NCBI RefSeq assembly: GCF_033115175.1
Contig: NC_084836.1
Location: forward strand, 77,342,253-77,406,252
Direction of reading: 5' to 3'
DNA from: Lepus europaeus
Lineage: Eukaryota; Chordata; Mammalia; Lagomorpha; Leporidae
Length of the DNA: 64,000 bases
A program made the position numbers and the translations under genes. The notes beneath the pieces are model-generated. The model searched no databases and was not told where the DNA came from. It saw only the letters and a list, made by a program, of their open reading frames with translations. Positions 10,800-20,776 of the stretch are shown in pieces. Positions within the stretch are counted from its first letter, which is position 1. Every line of letters begins with the position of its first letter.

Positions 10800-11107
10800 T
10801 TTTTGTTTTTTTGACAGAGAGAGAGAGAGAAAGGTCTTCCTTTTTGCCGTTGGTTCACCATCCAATGGCCGCTGAGGCCGGCGCATCGTGCTGATCCGAA
10901 GCCAGGAGCCAGGTGCTTCTCCTGGTCTCCCATAGGGGTGCAGGGACCATGCACTTGGGCCATCCTCCACTGCACTCCCGGGCCACAACAGAGAGCTGGA
11001 CTGGAAGAGGAGCAACCGGGACAGAATCCGGCGCCCCAACCGGGACTGGAACCCGGTGTGCTGGCACCGCAAGGCGGAGGATTAGCCTAGTGAGCTACAG
11101 CGCCGGC
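10800..11107 (-). repeat. Young CSINE in the CCDC115 retrocopy
   Basis: Reverse-strand, low-divergence copy starting with a (TTTTTG)n tail. Short direct repeats TCATAATA flank it (about 10775 and 11109). It lies between the coding part and the polyadenylation signal of the retrocopy and is therefore younger. Confidence 0.92.
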
Positions 11108-11763
11108 CTCATAATAGTTTTAAAGAGCAACCCCACAAGCCAAGTTAAAAGACAAACCGGGAAGAAACATTTTACAGCTGGTATTATGGACAAAGAACGA
11201 ATTCCCCCCAAACAGAAAGAGCTCCTAGACATGGCCGAAAAGACCAGCAACTCAGCAGAAAAATGAAGCGAGGGCAGAGTTCCCGCACAAGGAAACACAG
11301 CTGCCCCTCAACACGTGACCAGAGGCCCGGCCTTGCTCGGGGTAAGGTAAAGCCCGAAGGCCTCTTCTCACAGGCCCCTGACCACCGCGGTGGGGGAATT
11401 CTGACGGCGGTGCTGGCTTTTCACTGCCTGCAGCCGCCCTGGGCCCCTGAGGAGCCAGTGTCCCGGCGCACTGCTCCTGGTCGCCCACAGCGGAGCCTCG
11501 GCTGGCCCATCTGACTCTGTGCGCCCGCCTCACGCAACACGGGCCTCGAGGCGGTCTCAAAGCCGCCATTTTCGACATCCTCCTCTTCGACCCGAGTTGC
11601 AAACGTGGAAAGCAGGGACATGGGAAGGAGGGCATTAGCCGGGCTGCGGCCAGGGGCAGGGGCTCCTCACGAAGGAGGGCAGACAGCAGGCGAGGCGGCC
11701 GCAGCCCAGGACGGCTGTGCTCCGGGCCCCGGCCCCGGTTCAAGCTGCCCGAGTTTCTCCGGG

Positions 11764-11945
11764 AGCTTCCGGAGCTGCCTCTGACCCCAGCTAAGCGGAT
11801 CCGGAGGGGGGCAATGTCCCCAGCCAGCTGCAGGCCATCCCGGAAGCTGGTTTGCGCCTCCGGAGCTGCCTCTGACCCCAGCTAAGCGGATCTGGAGGGG
11901 GGCAATGTCTCCAGCCAGCTGCAGGCCATCCCGGAAGCTGGTCTG
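11764..11945. repeat. 91-bp tandem duplication
   Basis: Two adjacent copies beginning GGAGCTGCCTCTGACCCCAG and ending near AAGCTGGT, differing by a few bases. They lie within the C-terminal coding part of the CCDC115 retrocopy. A strand-slippage or local duplication event is the simple explanation. Confidence 0.9.
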
Positions 11946-12325
11946 CGCCCGCCGCAGACGGAGAAACCAGGATTCCGAACCAGTTCAGGGGGTCCTGGGG
12001 CGCTGGGGCTCAGGCTCCTGCGTCTTGGTGGGGCCCCGGCGCAGAGCTGCCTCGCGGGGCCCCGCCTCCTCCGGGATCCGGGCGCCGGCTGGGGTCCGCC
12101 CGGGGCCTCGCTGGCTCACACACACAGCTGGGGCTCCGTGCGGGAGGCGTACTGCAGGGGGCCTACCGACTGCACACCCATGGCGCAGCGCGCCTGGGCG
12201 AGCGACATCCAGCCCTCCTCCACACGGCCGTTCAGCGCCGCCCGTTTCGCCTCCAGCTCCTCCAGGTCCGCGAGCAGCTGCAGGATCAGCGAATCCAGTT
12301 CCGCCCGCACGTCCCGGGCAGCCAC

Positions 12326-12867
12326 GGGTCCGCCATACTCGGGTCTCAGGTGGGCCGAGGATCGGGTCTGGAGCCGACTCCTTTAGGTCGCCCAATCACC
12401 GCCAGCCGCGCTGGGGTGAGAGCCAATCGGCGTGCGGGATACGCCCCCAAGGAGGCGTCCCCAGCCAAGGACCCGGACATGCCAACAGTATCTAGACTGA
12501 TCACATCACCCCAGAAGTATAGGAACCGAGTTCCCCAATTAATGCCCCAAGCAGACCAACCAGTTGCACAGTCTACGAGGGCTAAAGGTGGAGGCGGTGG
12601 CATTTTAAAAATCAGCTTACCGCTATAGCAAAGGAAAAAGGCGAAGCCGTTTGGCAACCATTTTGATTCGGGAAAGAGTGGCTTTAATCACAGAAGGCGC
12701 CTTCAGGTACCTTCCCAATTAGCCTCTGTGCTACTGTTACAGCCGATAGGTTTTCTCGAGTCCCCAGTCATGACTGCTTCAGCAGTTTATCGCCCGTTGG
12801 TAGCAGCTCCGGAAGCCCTCGGGGGCCGACATCTTTGTTAACGGCCGTCCCACGTCACGTGACCTAA
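12326..12867 (-). promoter_or_regulatory. Promoter-like 5' extension of the CCDC115 retrocopy
   Basis: GC-rich sequence upstream of the retrocopy start. On the minus strand it has GATTGGCTCTCACC and GTGATTGGGCGACC (inverted CCAAT-type boxes) and a CACGTGAC-type E-box/CRE-like motif near the outer end. It lies inside the target-site duplications, so it arrived by retrotransposition. Promoter activity is an inference. Confidence 0.4.
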
Positions 12868-12883
12868 CCAAGCACTTAAATTT

Positions 12884-13213
12884 TTTTTTTTTATATTTTT
12901 AAGATTTATTTATTTATTTATCTATCTGACAGGCAGACTTACAGATAGAAGGAGAGACAGAGAGTGAAGTCTTCCATCCTCTGATCCATTCCTCAAATGG
13001 CCCAAGGGCAGGAGCTGGGCCAATCTGAAGCCAGGAGCCAGGAGCTTCTTCCAGGTCTCCCACGCGAGTGCAGGGGCCCAAGCACTTAGGCCACGTTCAC
13101 TGCATTCACAGGCCATAAACAGACACCTAGATTGGAAGAGGGGCAGCCGGACATGAACCAGTGCCCAGATGGGATGCTGGCACTGGAAGTGGGTACCACA
13201 GCACCACCCCCCA
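12884..13213 (-). repeat. CSINE inserted at the retrocopy target site
   Basis: Reverse-strand copy flanked by AACCAAGCACTT (12869) and AACCAAGCATTTT (13216). This is the same target word that flanks the CCDC115 retrocopy, so two insertions used one site. Confidence 0.92.
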
Positions 13214-13215
13214 CA

Positions 13216-13385
13216 ACCAAGCATTTTATCAGTAATATTAGTCTTTTTAAAAAGCTAACTTTGGCTTTGTTAATATTTTCTAACTTTGTTTTCTATTTCC
13301 TTATTTTCTGTTTTTGTATTCCCTTCCACTTTCTTTCAGGTTTGATTTACAGTTTTTTAGATTTTTTTTTCTAACTTACTGAGCT
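13216..13385 (-). repeat. Old L1 ORF2 fragment (right part)
   Basis: Continues the reverse-strand L1 that breaks off at 10725. The sequence CTTTGGCTTTGTTAATATTT and what follows are typical L1 ORF2 read backwards. The two fragments are collinear once the insertions are removed. Confidence 0.75.
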
Positions 13386-13392
13386 ATACACT

Positions 13393-13707
13393 TAAAAAAA
13401 ATGTATTTGTTATTTGAAAGACAGAGTGACAGAGAGACAGGCAGAGACACAGACAGAAAGATCTTCCAACTGCTGCTTCAATCCCCAAATGGCCACAACA
13501 GCCAGGGCTGGACCAGGCAGAAGCCAGAACTCCATCAGGGTCTCCCACATGGTGGCAGAACCCAAGCACTTGGGCAATCTTCCATTGCTTTCCCAGGGAG
13601 AGTAGTGGGGACCCGGACAGAAAATAGCAGCCAGGACTTGAACCAGCACTCCAATAGGGATGCTGGTGTCAAGTGGTGGCTTTACCTGCTGTTCCACAAC
13701 ATCAGCA
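13393..13707 (-). repeat. CSINE
   Basis: Reverse-strand copy from an A/T-rich tail to the reversed head (CCACAACATCAGCA). More diverged than the neighbouring copies. Confidence 0.9.
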
Positions 13708-13757
13708 AAATCTTCCATTAAAATTGCAAATTGAGCTTCTGGCCTAACTCAGAGACA

Positions 13758-14090
13758 TAATGTTCAGGAGCTTTGAGGAACTTGGCCAAGTGGGCCTCGT
13801 GCCGGCAGGCTGGCATGATTGCAGACGTCATTGATCAGGACAGGGTTTTGATTGGTGGTCCCTGCACTCAGAGAAGATAGTTCACGCCTTTCAAATGCAT
13901 GCCGCTGACTGAGTTTATTCTCAAGTTTCCACACAGTGCCCTCACAGAAATACACCCAAAGAGCCTGAGATAAGGCAGGCATTAATATAAAATGGGCAGC
14001 CACAAGATGGGCCAAGAAGACTGAAGTCAGAGAAAGGAAAGCCAGGATGACCGATCTTGACTGTTTTCAAGTCATGAAGGCAAAGGGGTT
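13758..14090 (+). pseudogene. RPL14 (pseudogene): Processed pseudogene of ribosomal protein L14
   Basis: Forward sequence resembles the N-terminal half of RPL14 (eL14). It opens with an ATG at 13760 (MFRSFEELGQVG), then DVIDQDRVLIGGPCTQR, PFKCMPLTEFILKFPHSA in another frame, and a decayed KMTDFDRFKVMKAK-like end. There are several frameshifts and stops and a deletion of the segment after the first beta strand. No introns are visible. The right end is lost near 14090, and no A-tail is seen. Confidence 0.85.
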
Positions 14091-14352
14091 CCTGCTTTCA
14101 TTTAGGTTACTGGCTACCTTGTCAAATGGTTGATGCTCTGAGAATTATGAAACTACTTTATCCAGCATTTTTGTTGGCATCATTGGGCTGAATAATTCAG
14201 ACTACCAAACTGTAAAGACTGATTTTCAAGAGATTTCAATTTCTGTTCTAAATTAAGCTTTTTTGCTTCCCAATGTTTACCTTTCCAAGGGAGCCCAATT
14301 CTAAAAAAGCATATAAATCACCATCAATTGCTATTTTAACTTCGTTGGTTTT

Positions 14353-14668
14353 TTAAAAAAGATTTATTTATTTGAAAGGCAGAATTATAGACAAGGAGAG
14401 AGAGAGGGAGGGAGGGAGGGAGAGAGAGAAGATAGCGAAAGCTCTACCCTCTGCTGGTTTATTCCTCAAAAGGCCACAATGGCTAGAGATGGACCAGACT
14501 GAAACCAGGAGCCAGGAACTCCATCTGGGTCTCCCATTTGGGTGGCAGGGACCCAAGTGCTTAGCTTATCTTCCACTGTCTTCCCTGGTTTATCAGCAGG
14601 GAGAGGTTTCAGAAGCAGAGCAGCCAGGACTCAACCCAGGCTTCCACTGTACCACAATGCCAGTCCCT
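14353..14668 (-). repeat. CSINE
   Basis: Reverse-strand copy with a GA/GGGA-rich internal tract at about 14397-14430 and the reversed head at CCACAATGCCAGTCCC. Confidence 0.9.
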
Positions 14669-14769
14669 GTTTTGCTTTGTAAGAGATAACCTCTCAATCC
14701 CTCAAGTAGGATGTTCCATCTCTGGGACTGACAGAAATTTGGAAAAGCTGGAACATCTAAGCTTTGCAA

Positions 14770-15475
14770 GTATGAAGGTATTTTAAAAGGCTCGTGGAAA
14801 ATAGCATTAAAGATCAGGGTATTTTGGTGCAAAATAATTTTGAAATCTATGCATATGTGCTCCACAGATGTCTCCTTGTATTTCCACACACACACACACC
14901 CCACCCCTGGCATGCTTCTTGCTGCAGCCCAATCTAACACTCCAAGTAATTGAGCACAATATTCCTTTTTCCTTCCAAGAATTCTGGTTAAAAGTTCTGG
15001 GGTCGGCATTGTGGTGTAGTTTGTAAAGCCAATGCCTGCAATGCCAGTATCCCATATGGACACCAATTCAAGTCCCTGCTGCTCCACTTCCAATCCAGCT
15101 TCATGCTAATGCTCCTGGGAAAGCAGTAGAAGATGGCTCAAGTGCTTGGACCCCTGCACCCACGTGGGAGACTTGGAGGAAGCTCCTTGCTCCTGGCTTC
15201 AGTCTGGCCCAGCCTTTGCCAGTGAGCCATTTGGGGAGTGAACCAGCATATGGAAAATCAATCTCTCTGTGTGTCTCTGCCTCTCTTTCAAATTAATAAA
15301 AAATGTATCTTTAAAAAAAAAAGAAAAATAAATCTGTGCATATGGAGGGTCTTCAAAATGTTCAACGTGTATTATGAAAAAACTTTGTAGATTTCAAAAA
15401 TTTTATATAATATACACTTATTTTTTAATTCCACTTTTCCACATTTGTAATTACCCTTGTATGTTATAATAAACT
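14770..15475. mobile_element. MITE-like element, interrupted by a CSINE
   Basis: The left part (14770-14880) has AAAAGGCTCGTGGAAAATAG and TTTTGGTGCAAAAT. After a CA run and a CSINE (14998-15325), GGAGGGTCTTCAAAATGTTC appears at 15342 and a reversed end near 15470. These may be one broken element or two. The match to the other MITE-like copies here is partial. Confidence 0.4.
14998..15325 (+). repeat. CSINE
   Basis: Forward copy with a tRNA-like head (GGGGTCGGCATTGTGGTG), a full body and a TATCTTTAAAAAA tail. Confidence 0.9.
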
Positions 15476-15546
15476 CTAATCTGTATGTACTATGGCATCA
15501 TTCAGGTAAGAAGAATCTTTGATAAACTTTTCAGCAATTTGCTCAC

Positions 15547-15685
15547 CAGAAAACCTCAAAGGGTGCAAAGACAGTGGCAATGATGTCTCCAGAATGAGGC
15601 AACACAGTCGTGGAGGTAATGGAGATTTGCATGGTCCAGGCAAAGCGTAGTATCACACCCTCTATGATGCACAGTAGTAGTAAGC
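15547..15685 (-). pseudogene. XPR1 (pseudogene exon): XPR1-like exon fossil with splice sites
   Basis: The minus strand encodes [20 protein letters not shown] and [14 protein letters not shown], which I recognise as one C-terminal exon of XPR1, the phosphate exporter with an EXS domain. It is framed by an acceptor (TTATTATTCCTCAG, exon start 15685) and a donor (GGTGAGC, exon end 15547). One base is missing after TACTGTG, which breaks the frame. The exon is 139 nt, where an unbroken one would be 140. Preserved splice sites mean it came from genomic DNA, not mRNA. I saw no neighbouring XPR1 exons, so it is probably an isolated duplicated fragment. Confidence 0.72.
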
Positions 15686-15856
15686 CTGAGGAATAATAAA
15701 CAAATTGAGTAGGCCTCCCACCACATTTCTCAAAAATAAGCACTTCTATCACCAACAAGATTCACAAATTTCTCACCAATAAGCACAGGTTCAAGAGGAA
15801 AAAGATTTATATTTCATTTGGGGAAGAAGTACATACTATATTTTAAGACTATTTCC

Positions 15857-16190
15857 AGGGCTGGTGCTGTGGCTCAGCAGGTAAAGCCGCTGCCTGCAGT
15901 GTCAGCATCCCATGCGGGCACCGGTAGTGCATCCACTTCCAATCCGACTCTCTGCTATGGCCTGGGAAAGCAGTAGAAGATGGCTCAAGTTCTTGGGTCC
16001 CTGCACCCATGTGGGAGACCCGGACGAAGCTCCTGGCTCCTGGCTTTGGATTGGCACAGCTCCAGCCATTGCGACCAACTGGTGAGTGAAGCAGCGGATG
16101 GAAGATCTCTCTCTCTCTCTCTCTCTCTCTGCTTCTCTTTCTCTTTCTGTGTAACTCTTTCAAATAAATAAATAAATATTTTTTAAAGAA
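15857..16190 (+). repeat. CSINE
   Basis: Forward copy close to consensus: GGGCTGGTGCTGTGGCTCAG head, a (TC)n run near 16105-16130 and a (AAAT)n tail. Confidence 0.93.
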
Positions 16191-16437
16191 AAGAATATTT
16201 GCATCAATTTCATTTTTTTAAATGGTACAATACTCAAAATGAAGTGTTACTTAATTTGAGTGATCATTTCACAAATACACTTCATTCCCTTATTTTAATA
16301 TGAGACTCTCCTCTAGGCCCCAGAAATTATGAGCCAGATGGGATTACTGACTGAAACATATTCTAACAGGGATATGATAGCTAATGACTAAAGTGCTAGC
16401 ATTAGAAAAGATAAGCAGATTATTAACTGTGCTATTT

Positions 16438-16733
16438 GCACTTATTTATTTCATCTGAAAGGTAGAAAGACGAAAGTGGGATCTTCCATCTGCTGGTTCA
16501 TTCCCAGAATGCCCACAATGACCAGGGCTGGACCAGGCTAAGCTAGGAGTCTGGGAATCTATCCAGGTCTCCCATGTGCATGGCAAGAACCCAAGACCTT
16601 GGGTCATCAGCGGCTGCCTCCCAAGAGCATTCGCACAAAGCTGGACTGGAAGCAGAGGCAGGACTCAATCCCAAGCACTGATACAGGATGCAGGTGCCCC
16701 AGGAAGGGCCTTACTCTGCTATGCCAGAACACC
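16438..16733 (-). repeat. CSINE, old
   Basis: Reverse-strand copy, more diverged than average, with TTCCATCTGCTGGTTCATTCC and a reversed head near CTATGCCAGAACACC. Confidence 0.8.
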
Positions 16734-17439
16734 TGTTTCTTGCCTTGCTTCCTGACATCAGTGAATGAAATAAAGCGTGGCTATCGCACACAGGGTGCAA
16801 CTTAGGAATGTTCTATTTTCACTAGCAGAAGACAGTGCTCAACTCATACCCCCAGGTAGGAGTACACACACTTTAGGAGTCGAGTTTTAGCTATTATAAG
16901 CTTCAAGTACATAAACTGCCAGCAGAGCAGAACTGCAAGGCATGGTTTTGTCTGTTTATCCTCTAGGAAATTAGCTTTTTAAATATATGTATTTAAAGTT
17001 TGTGATTTTTTTAGAACCAGAATATTTGTGTATTAAGCCATAAGATTGGTTTTATTTAAACTAATTTAACAAAACAGCAGTACTAGTCTCTGTTAGAGGG
17101 CTATTTATTAAAAAAAAACCAAAACACAGGAGCCCCTTTACTACTTTCTCTTTCTATTCCCAAGAGACAAAAATTTTCACTTTATTTCTTCTACTTTTTA
17201 TCCTCTTTATAATTAAATAAGATATGCATGCTACTCTATCTTATAGTCAATTTTAAATATTATCTATTGACTTATGATTATGATATATTTTATTAGGGTT
17301 ACTAAGAGGGTTTTAACACATTGATAAATCTTCCTGTTCCAGTCTGCATCCTCCTAATATGGTGATAATGCAATTCTTTGATAAATCCACATTCAGCATA
17401 CTTATTGTTAGGCTTAAACATGCTTTTAGCAGTCAGTCT
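16734..17439. other. Intergenic, nothing recognised
   Basis: AT-rich sequence with no recognised gene, repeat family or notable structure. Confidence 0.5.
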
Positions 17440-17730
17440 AGGGGCTGGTGCTGTGGGATAGTGAGTAAAGCCTCTGCCTCTGATGTTGGCATCCCAGATG
17501 GGTGCCAATTTGAATTCTGGCTGCTCCACTTCCGGCCCAACTTCCTGCTAATGGCTGGGAAAGCAGTGGAGGATAGCCCAAGTGCTTGTACTGATAGGAG
17601 AGATCTGGATGAAGCTCCTGGCTCCTGGCTTTGGCCTGGCCCAGTCCTAGGGCATTGTGACCAAATAATTGGGGAGTGAACCAGTGGATCTCCAAGTCTT
17701 TCAAATACAAAAATAAATAATAAAAAAAGT
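17440..17730 (+). repeat. CSINE
   Basis: Forward copy with the head GGGGCTGGTGCTGTGGGATAG. It lacks part of the TC-rich region before the tail. Confidence 0.88.
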
Positions 17731-17859
17731 AGTGTATGGTTGATGGATGTGGGAACTGATACAGAAAAGTGAAGTTTGAATATGGAGATAATAAAAATGG
17801 TTCCTGCACATGGAATGTCCTACTTAAAATTATGCATATCTAGTCATCAAGAACTGTTT

Positions 17860-18110
17860 TGTTTTTTTTTTAAGATTTTATTAATGGCTACAACACAAGT
17901 GGGAATGGGCCAGGCTAAAGCCAGGAGCCTGGAATTGCATCTGGGTCTCTCACATGAGTGGCAGGAGTCCAACCACTTGGGCCATCTTTCACTGCTTTCC
18001 TAGGCACATTAGCAGGAAGTTGGATCAGAAATGGAGCAGCTGTGATTCACATATGGAATTCCAGTGTTGTAGGCAGTGGCTTAACTCGTTGTGCCACAAC
18101 ATCAGCCTCC
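17860..18110 (-). repeat. CSINE, internally shortened
   Basis: Reverse-strand copy whose GA-rich section is missing: the T tail runs directly into AATGGCTACAACACAAG. Confidence 0.85.
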
Positions 18111-18147
18111 AGTAACTGATTTTAAGGTTTATATAGCTGTGCTTTTG

Positions 18148-18436
18148 ATTTTTATTTATTCAAAAGGTGTTGAGACAAAGAGAGGAGACAGCTTCTTCTG
18201 GTCCAGCCCTCAAATACCAGCACCCACTGAGGCTAGGCCAGGCTGAAGCCAGGAGTCTGGAACTCCATCTGGGTCTCCCCCCTGAGTGGCAGAGACCAAA
18301 CTACTTGGGCTGTCACCTGCTGCCTCCTTGGGTGCACATTAGCAGGAAGTTGGAAACCAGAGCACAGCTAGGACTTGAGCCTGGGAACTCCAATGGAGGA
18401 TGTAAGTATCCTATCACTGCACCAAATGCCCACCCA
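18148..18436 (-). repeat. CSINE, diverged
   Basis: Reverse-strand copy with TTTTTATTTATTCAAAAGG at the tail and a reversed head near CACTGCACCAAATGCCC. Confidence 0.82.
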
Positions 18437-18545
18437 ATGTGTTCTTAATTTTTAATGAAGGTCCATTGGATCTCAGGAATGGCCTCTTTACTTTTCAAGC
18501 TTAAATGAATCTTACTCCAATATTTGCCTTTTTAAAATAAAAAGG

Positions 18546-18878
18546 GAGCTGGCACTGTGGCACAGTAGGTAAAGCCTCTCTGCCTGTGATGCCAGCATCC
18601 CATATGGGTGCCAGTTCTAGCCTTGGCTGCTCCACGTCGGATCCAGCTCCCTGCTAGTGCTCCTGAGCAAAGCAGTGGAAGACGGCCCAAGTGCCTGGGC
18701 CCTTGCCACTCACACCAGATACCTGGATGGAGTTCTAGGCTCGTGGCTTCAGCCTGGCCCAGCCTCTCCTCTGTAGCCATTTGGGGAGCAAACCAGTAGA
18801 TGGAAGATTCTCTTTCTCTCTGTAACTTTGCCTTTCAAATAAATAGATAAATCTTTTAAAAATAATAAAATAAAATAA
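18546..18878 (+). repeat. CSINE
   Basis: Forward copy (AGCTGGCACTGTGGCACAGT head) with an AAATAGATAAATC and (AAAAT)n tail. Another CSINE starts directly in that tail. Confidence 0.9.
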
Positions 18879-18881
18879 AAA

Positions 18882-19172
18882 GAGGGCCAAGATTGTGGTG
18901 CAACAGGTATCAAGACACTGTTTATGATGTCAGCATCCTGTATCAGAGTACCAGTCTGAGTCTTGGATGCTCTACTTCAGATCCAGCTTCCTGCTAATGC
19001 TCCTGGGTACACAGCTGAAGATGGCCCAAGTACTTGGGTCCCTGACACCCACATGGGAGAAACAGATGGGGTTACTGGCTCCTAGCTTCAGCCTGGCCCA
19101 GTTCTAGCTATTGCAGCCGTCTCTCGCTCTCCTCTCTATCACGCTGCCTTTCAAAAAATAAAACAATGAAAA
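18882..19172 (+). repeat. CSINE, tandem to the previous copy
   Basis: Forward, more diverged copy (GGGCCAAGATTGTGGTGCAA head). It begins at the A-rich tail of the copy at 18546-18878. Confidence 0.85.
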
Positions 19173-19635
19173 GAGGTGTGGTGATCCAGAAAATTCTTCT
19201 TATAAATTTGCAAATTATAGTGTAGGAAAACATACACTTTATATTGTAGGGTCATAAAAGTATGTAATAACAAAGAAACTAGTTAAAGCTTCTTTTTTTT
19301 ATATATGTCAAATATTTTATTTAATTCATAAATGAGTGAGGGAATAAGTATGATATATAGAGCCAATTAAGTAAATGAATATTAGAATAAAATTGCTGGT
19401 TACATACAAATTGACTAATGTCTTACAGGGTTATATACAATTTAACTAATGTCTTACAGGGCAATAAAACCATAACCCTAGGGATTTCTCTTTCAAGAAA
19501 CAAGTATTATTTACACCTCTACCAGGAAAAATTGACAATTTAATCTATGCCCCTTCAGAGTTGTAAAATAGGCAAGTCAATTGAATGTTAACCCAGGATA
19601 AGGTTTAAACATGCAGTAACCTTTTTACTTATTTC

Positions 19636-20100
19636 TTTTTTTTTATTAAACTTTTATTTAATGAATATAAATTTCCAAAGTATAGCTTATGGGTTACAAT
19701 GGCTTCCCCCCTCCCATAACTTCCCTCCCGCCTGCAACCCTCCCCTTTCCCGCTCCCTTTCCCCTTCCATTCATGTAAAGATTCATTTTCAATTCTCTTT
19801 GTATACAGAAGATCAGTTTAGTATATATTAGGTAAAGATTTCAACATTTTGCCCATATAGCAACATAAAGTGAAAAAACTACCATTGGATTACTAATTAT
19901 AGCATTAAATAGCAATGTACAGCACATTAAAGACAGAGATCCTACATAATTTTTTTTTCAAATTAATTAATTTTCTATGCCATTTCCATTTTAACACCAG
20001 GTTTTTTTTTTTTCATTTCCAATTCTCTTTATATACAGAAGATCACTTCAGTATATAATTAGCAAAGACCTCATCAGTTTGAATGCTAATTCACTCCCCC
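19636..20100 (-). repeat. L1 3' UTR, rabbit type, reverse strand
   Basis: A T-rich tail is followed by the reversed terminus TTTAATGAATATAAATTTCC and the reversed G-rich block (CTCCCATAACTTCCCTCCCG). The stretch ATACAGAAGATCA occurs twice (about 19806 and 20034), so two 3' UTR pieces are joined. It is 5'-truncated, with no ORF2. Confidence 0.85.
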
Positions 20101-20402
20101 TTTTAAACAGTTATAACTTACAGGTTTCTATGTAATAAAATTAGTGAATAGAAGCTTTAACTAGTTTCATCAGTTTGAAACTAGTTAGCATTTCCGTAAA
20201 GCTACACACAGTTCCTCTGTGCAATCCTCACAGCAGGAAATGTGTGTCACAGCTCTCACTGAGGCAAGAACAACACAAGCAGCTATACGGTACACAATCT
20301 GGTAAGCACGGAAGGGCCTGCTTTATCTCAGCTTGTGATCACTATCTTCAATGACTGATTTTCTTTTCAAATGAAATTCATAAAAATGTGTACTGTCTTG
20401 GT
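20101..20402. other. AT-rich spacer with a small palindrome
   Basis: TAACTAGTTTC at 20157-20167 and GAAACTAGTTA at 20175-20185 form a short hairpin. A 19-base inverted match to GAAACTAGTTAAAGCTTCT near 19276 is also present. No gene is seen. Confidence 0.5.
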
Positions 20403-20407
20403 CATAT

Positions 20408-20771
20408 TGTAGGGAACCGCAGGCTGACCACCTGTGAGAACCTCATCTACATAGTTTGCAGCAATCGGTCGACCACAAGGCCTACGAAAACAGCCAGGTG
20501 AAACAGGTGAAACAGAATGGACTCTGCATAAACAACTAGGAAGAACCAGGTGAAACAGATGAACTTCCGACCTGAGGCTATACGCGCCCTTTCATCTGAT
20601 TGGACGATATCAGCATAAAGGGACATTGGGATCTGGGCGGGCCGGCGCGGCCCTTCCTCTTTTCTCCTCTCCCCACTTTCCTTCTGCCCCCACAAGTAAA
20701 AGTTCCTTGAGAACCGATGAACAGTGACCGTGTCGTGACTGCGTTGGACCGTTGCTGGCGAGGGTCTGACA
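20408..20771 (+). mobile_element. Solo LTR of an endogenous retrovirus
   Basis: A 364-bp segment starting TGTAGGGAACC and ending GGTCTGACA, flanked by the 5-bp direct repeat CATAT (20403-20407 and 20772-20776). The TG..CA ends, a CCAAT-type box (TGATTGG) and an AT-rich TATA-like stretch (GCATAAAGGG) fit an LTR. GC content is high and many CpGs survive, so it looks young. No internal retroviral sequence adjoins it. Orientation is inferred from the promoter-like elements. Confidence 0.72.
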
Positions 20772-20776
20772 CATAT

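Larger units (their letters stand above)
10736..12867 (-). pseudogene. CCDC115 (pseudogene): Processed pseudogene of CCDC115
   Basis: The minus strand encodes, without introns, a sequence resembling CCDC115, the coiled-coil V-ATPase assembly factor: [20 protein letters not shown] at the N end and [14 protein letters not shown] further on. It is broken. The start codon is GTG (12323-12325), the frame shifts near 12120, a stop follows the KTQEPEPQ region, and 91 bp are tandemly duplicated at about 11764-11945. Retrocopy hallmarks are an A-tail (T run at 10736-10750), a polyadenylation signal just before it (reverse of AATAAA near 10770) and flanking direct repeats CTAACCAAGCACTT at about 10721 and 12866. 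About 540 bp lie upstream of the start, including CCAAT-type ATTGG boxes, so the source transcript began well upstream of the usual promoter. A CSINE sits in its 3' UTR. Confidence 0.88.

Noticed and set aside
11252-11743. 163-codon minus-strand frame
   Set aside because: It lies downstream of the coding part of the CCDC115 retrocopy, in GC-rich untranslated sequence.
12116-12325. Functional CCDC115 gene
   Set aside because: Start codon is GTG, the frame shifts, there are no introns, and an A-tail and target duplications are present.
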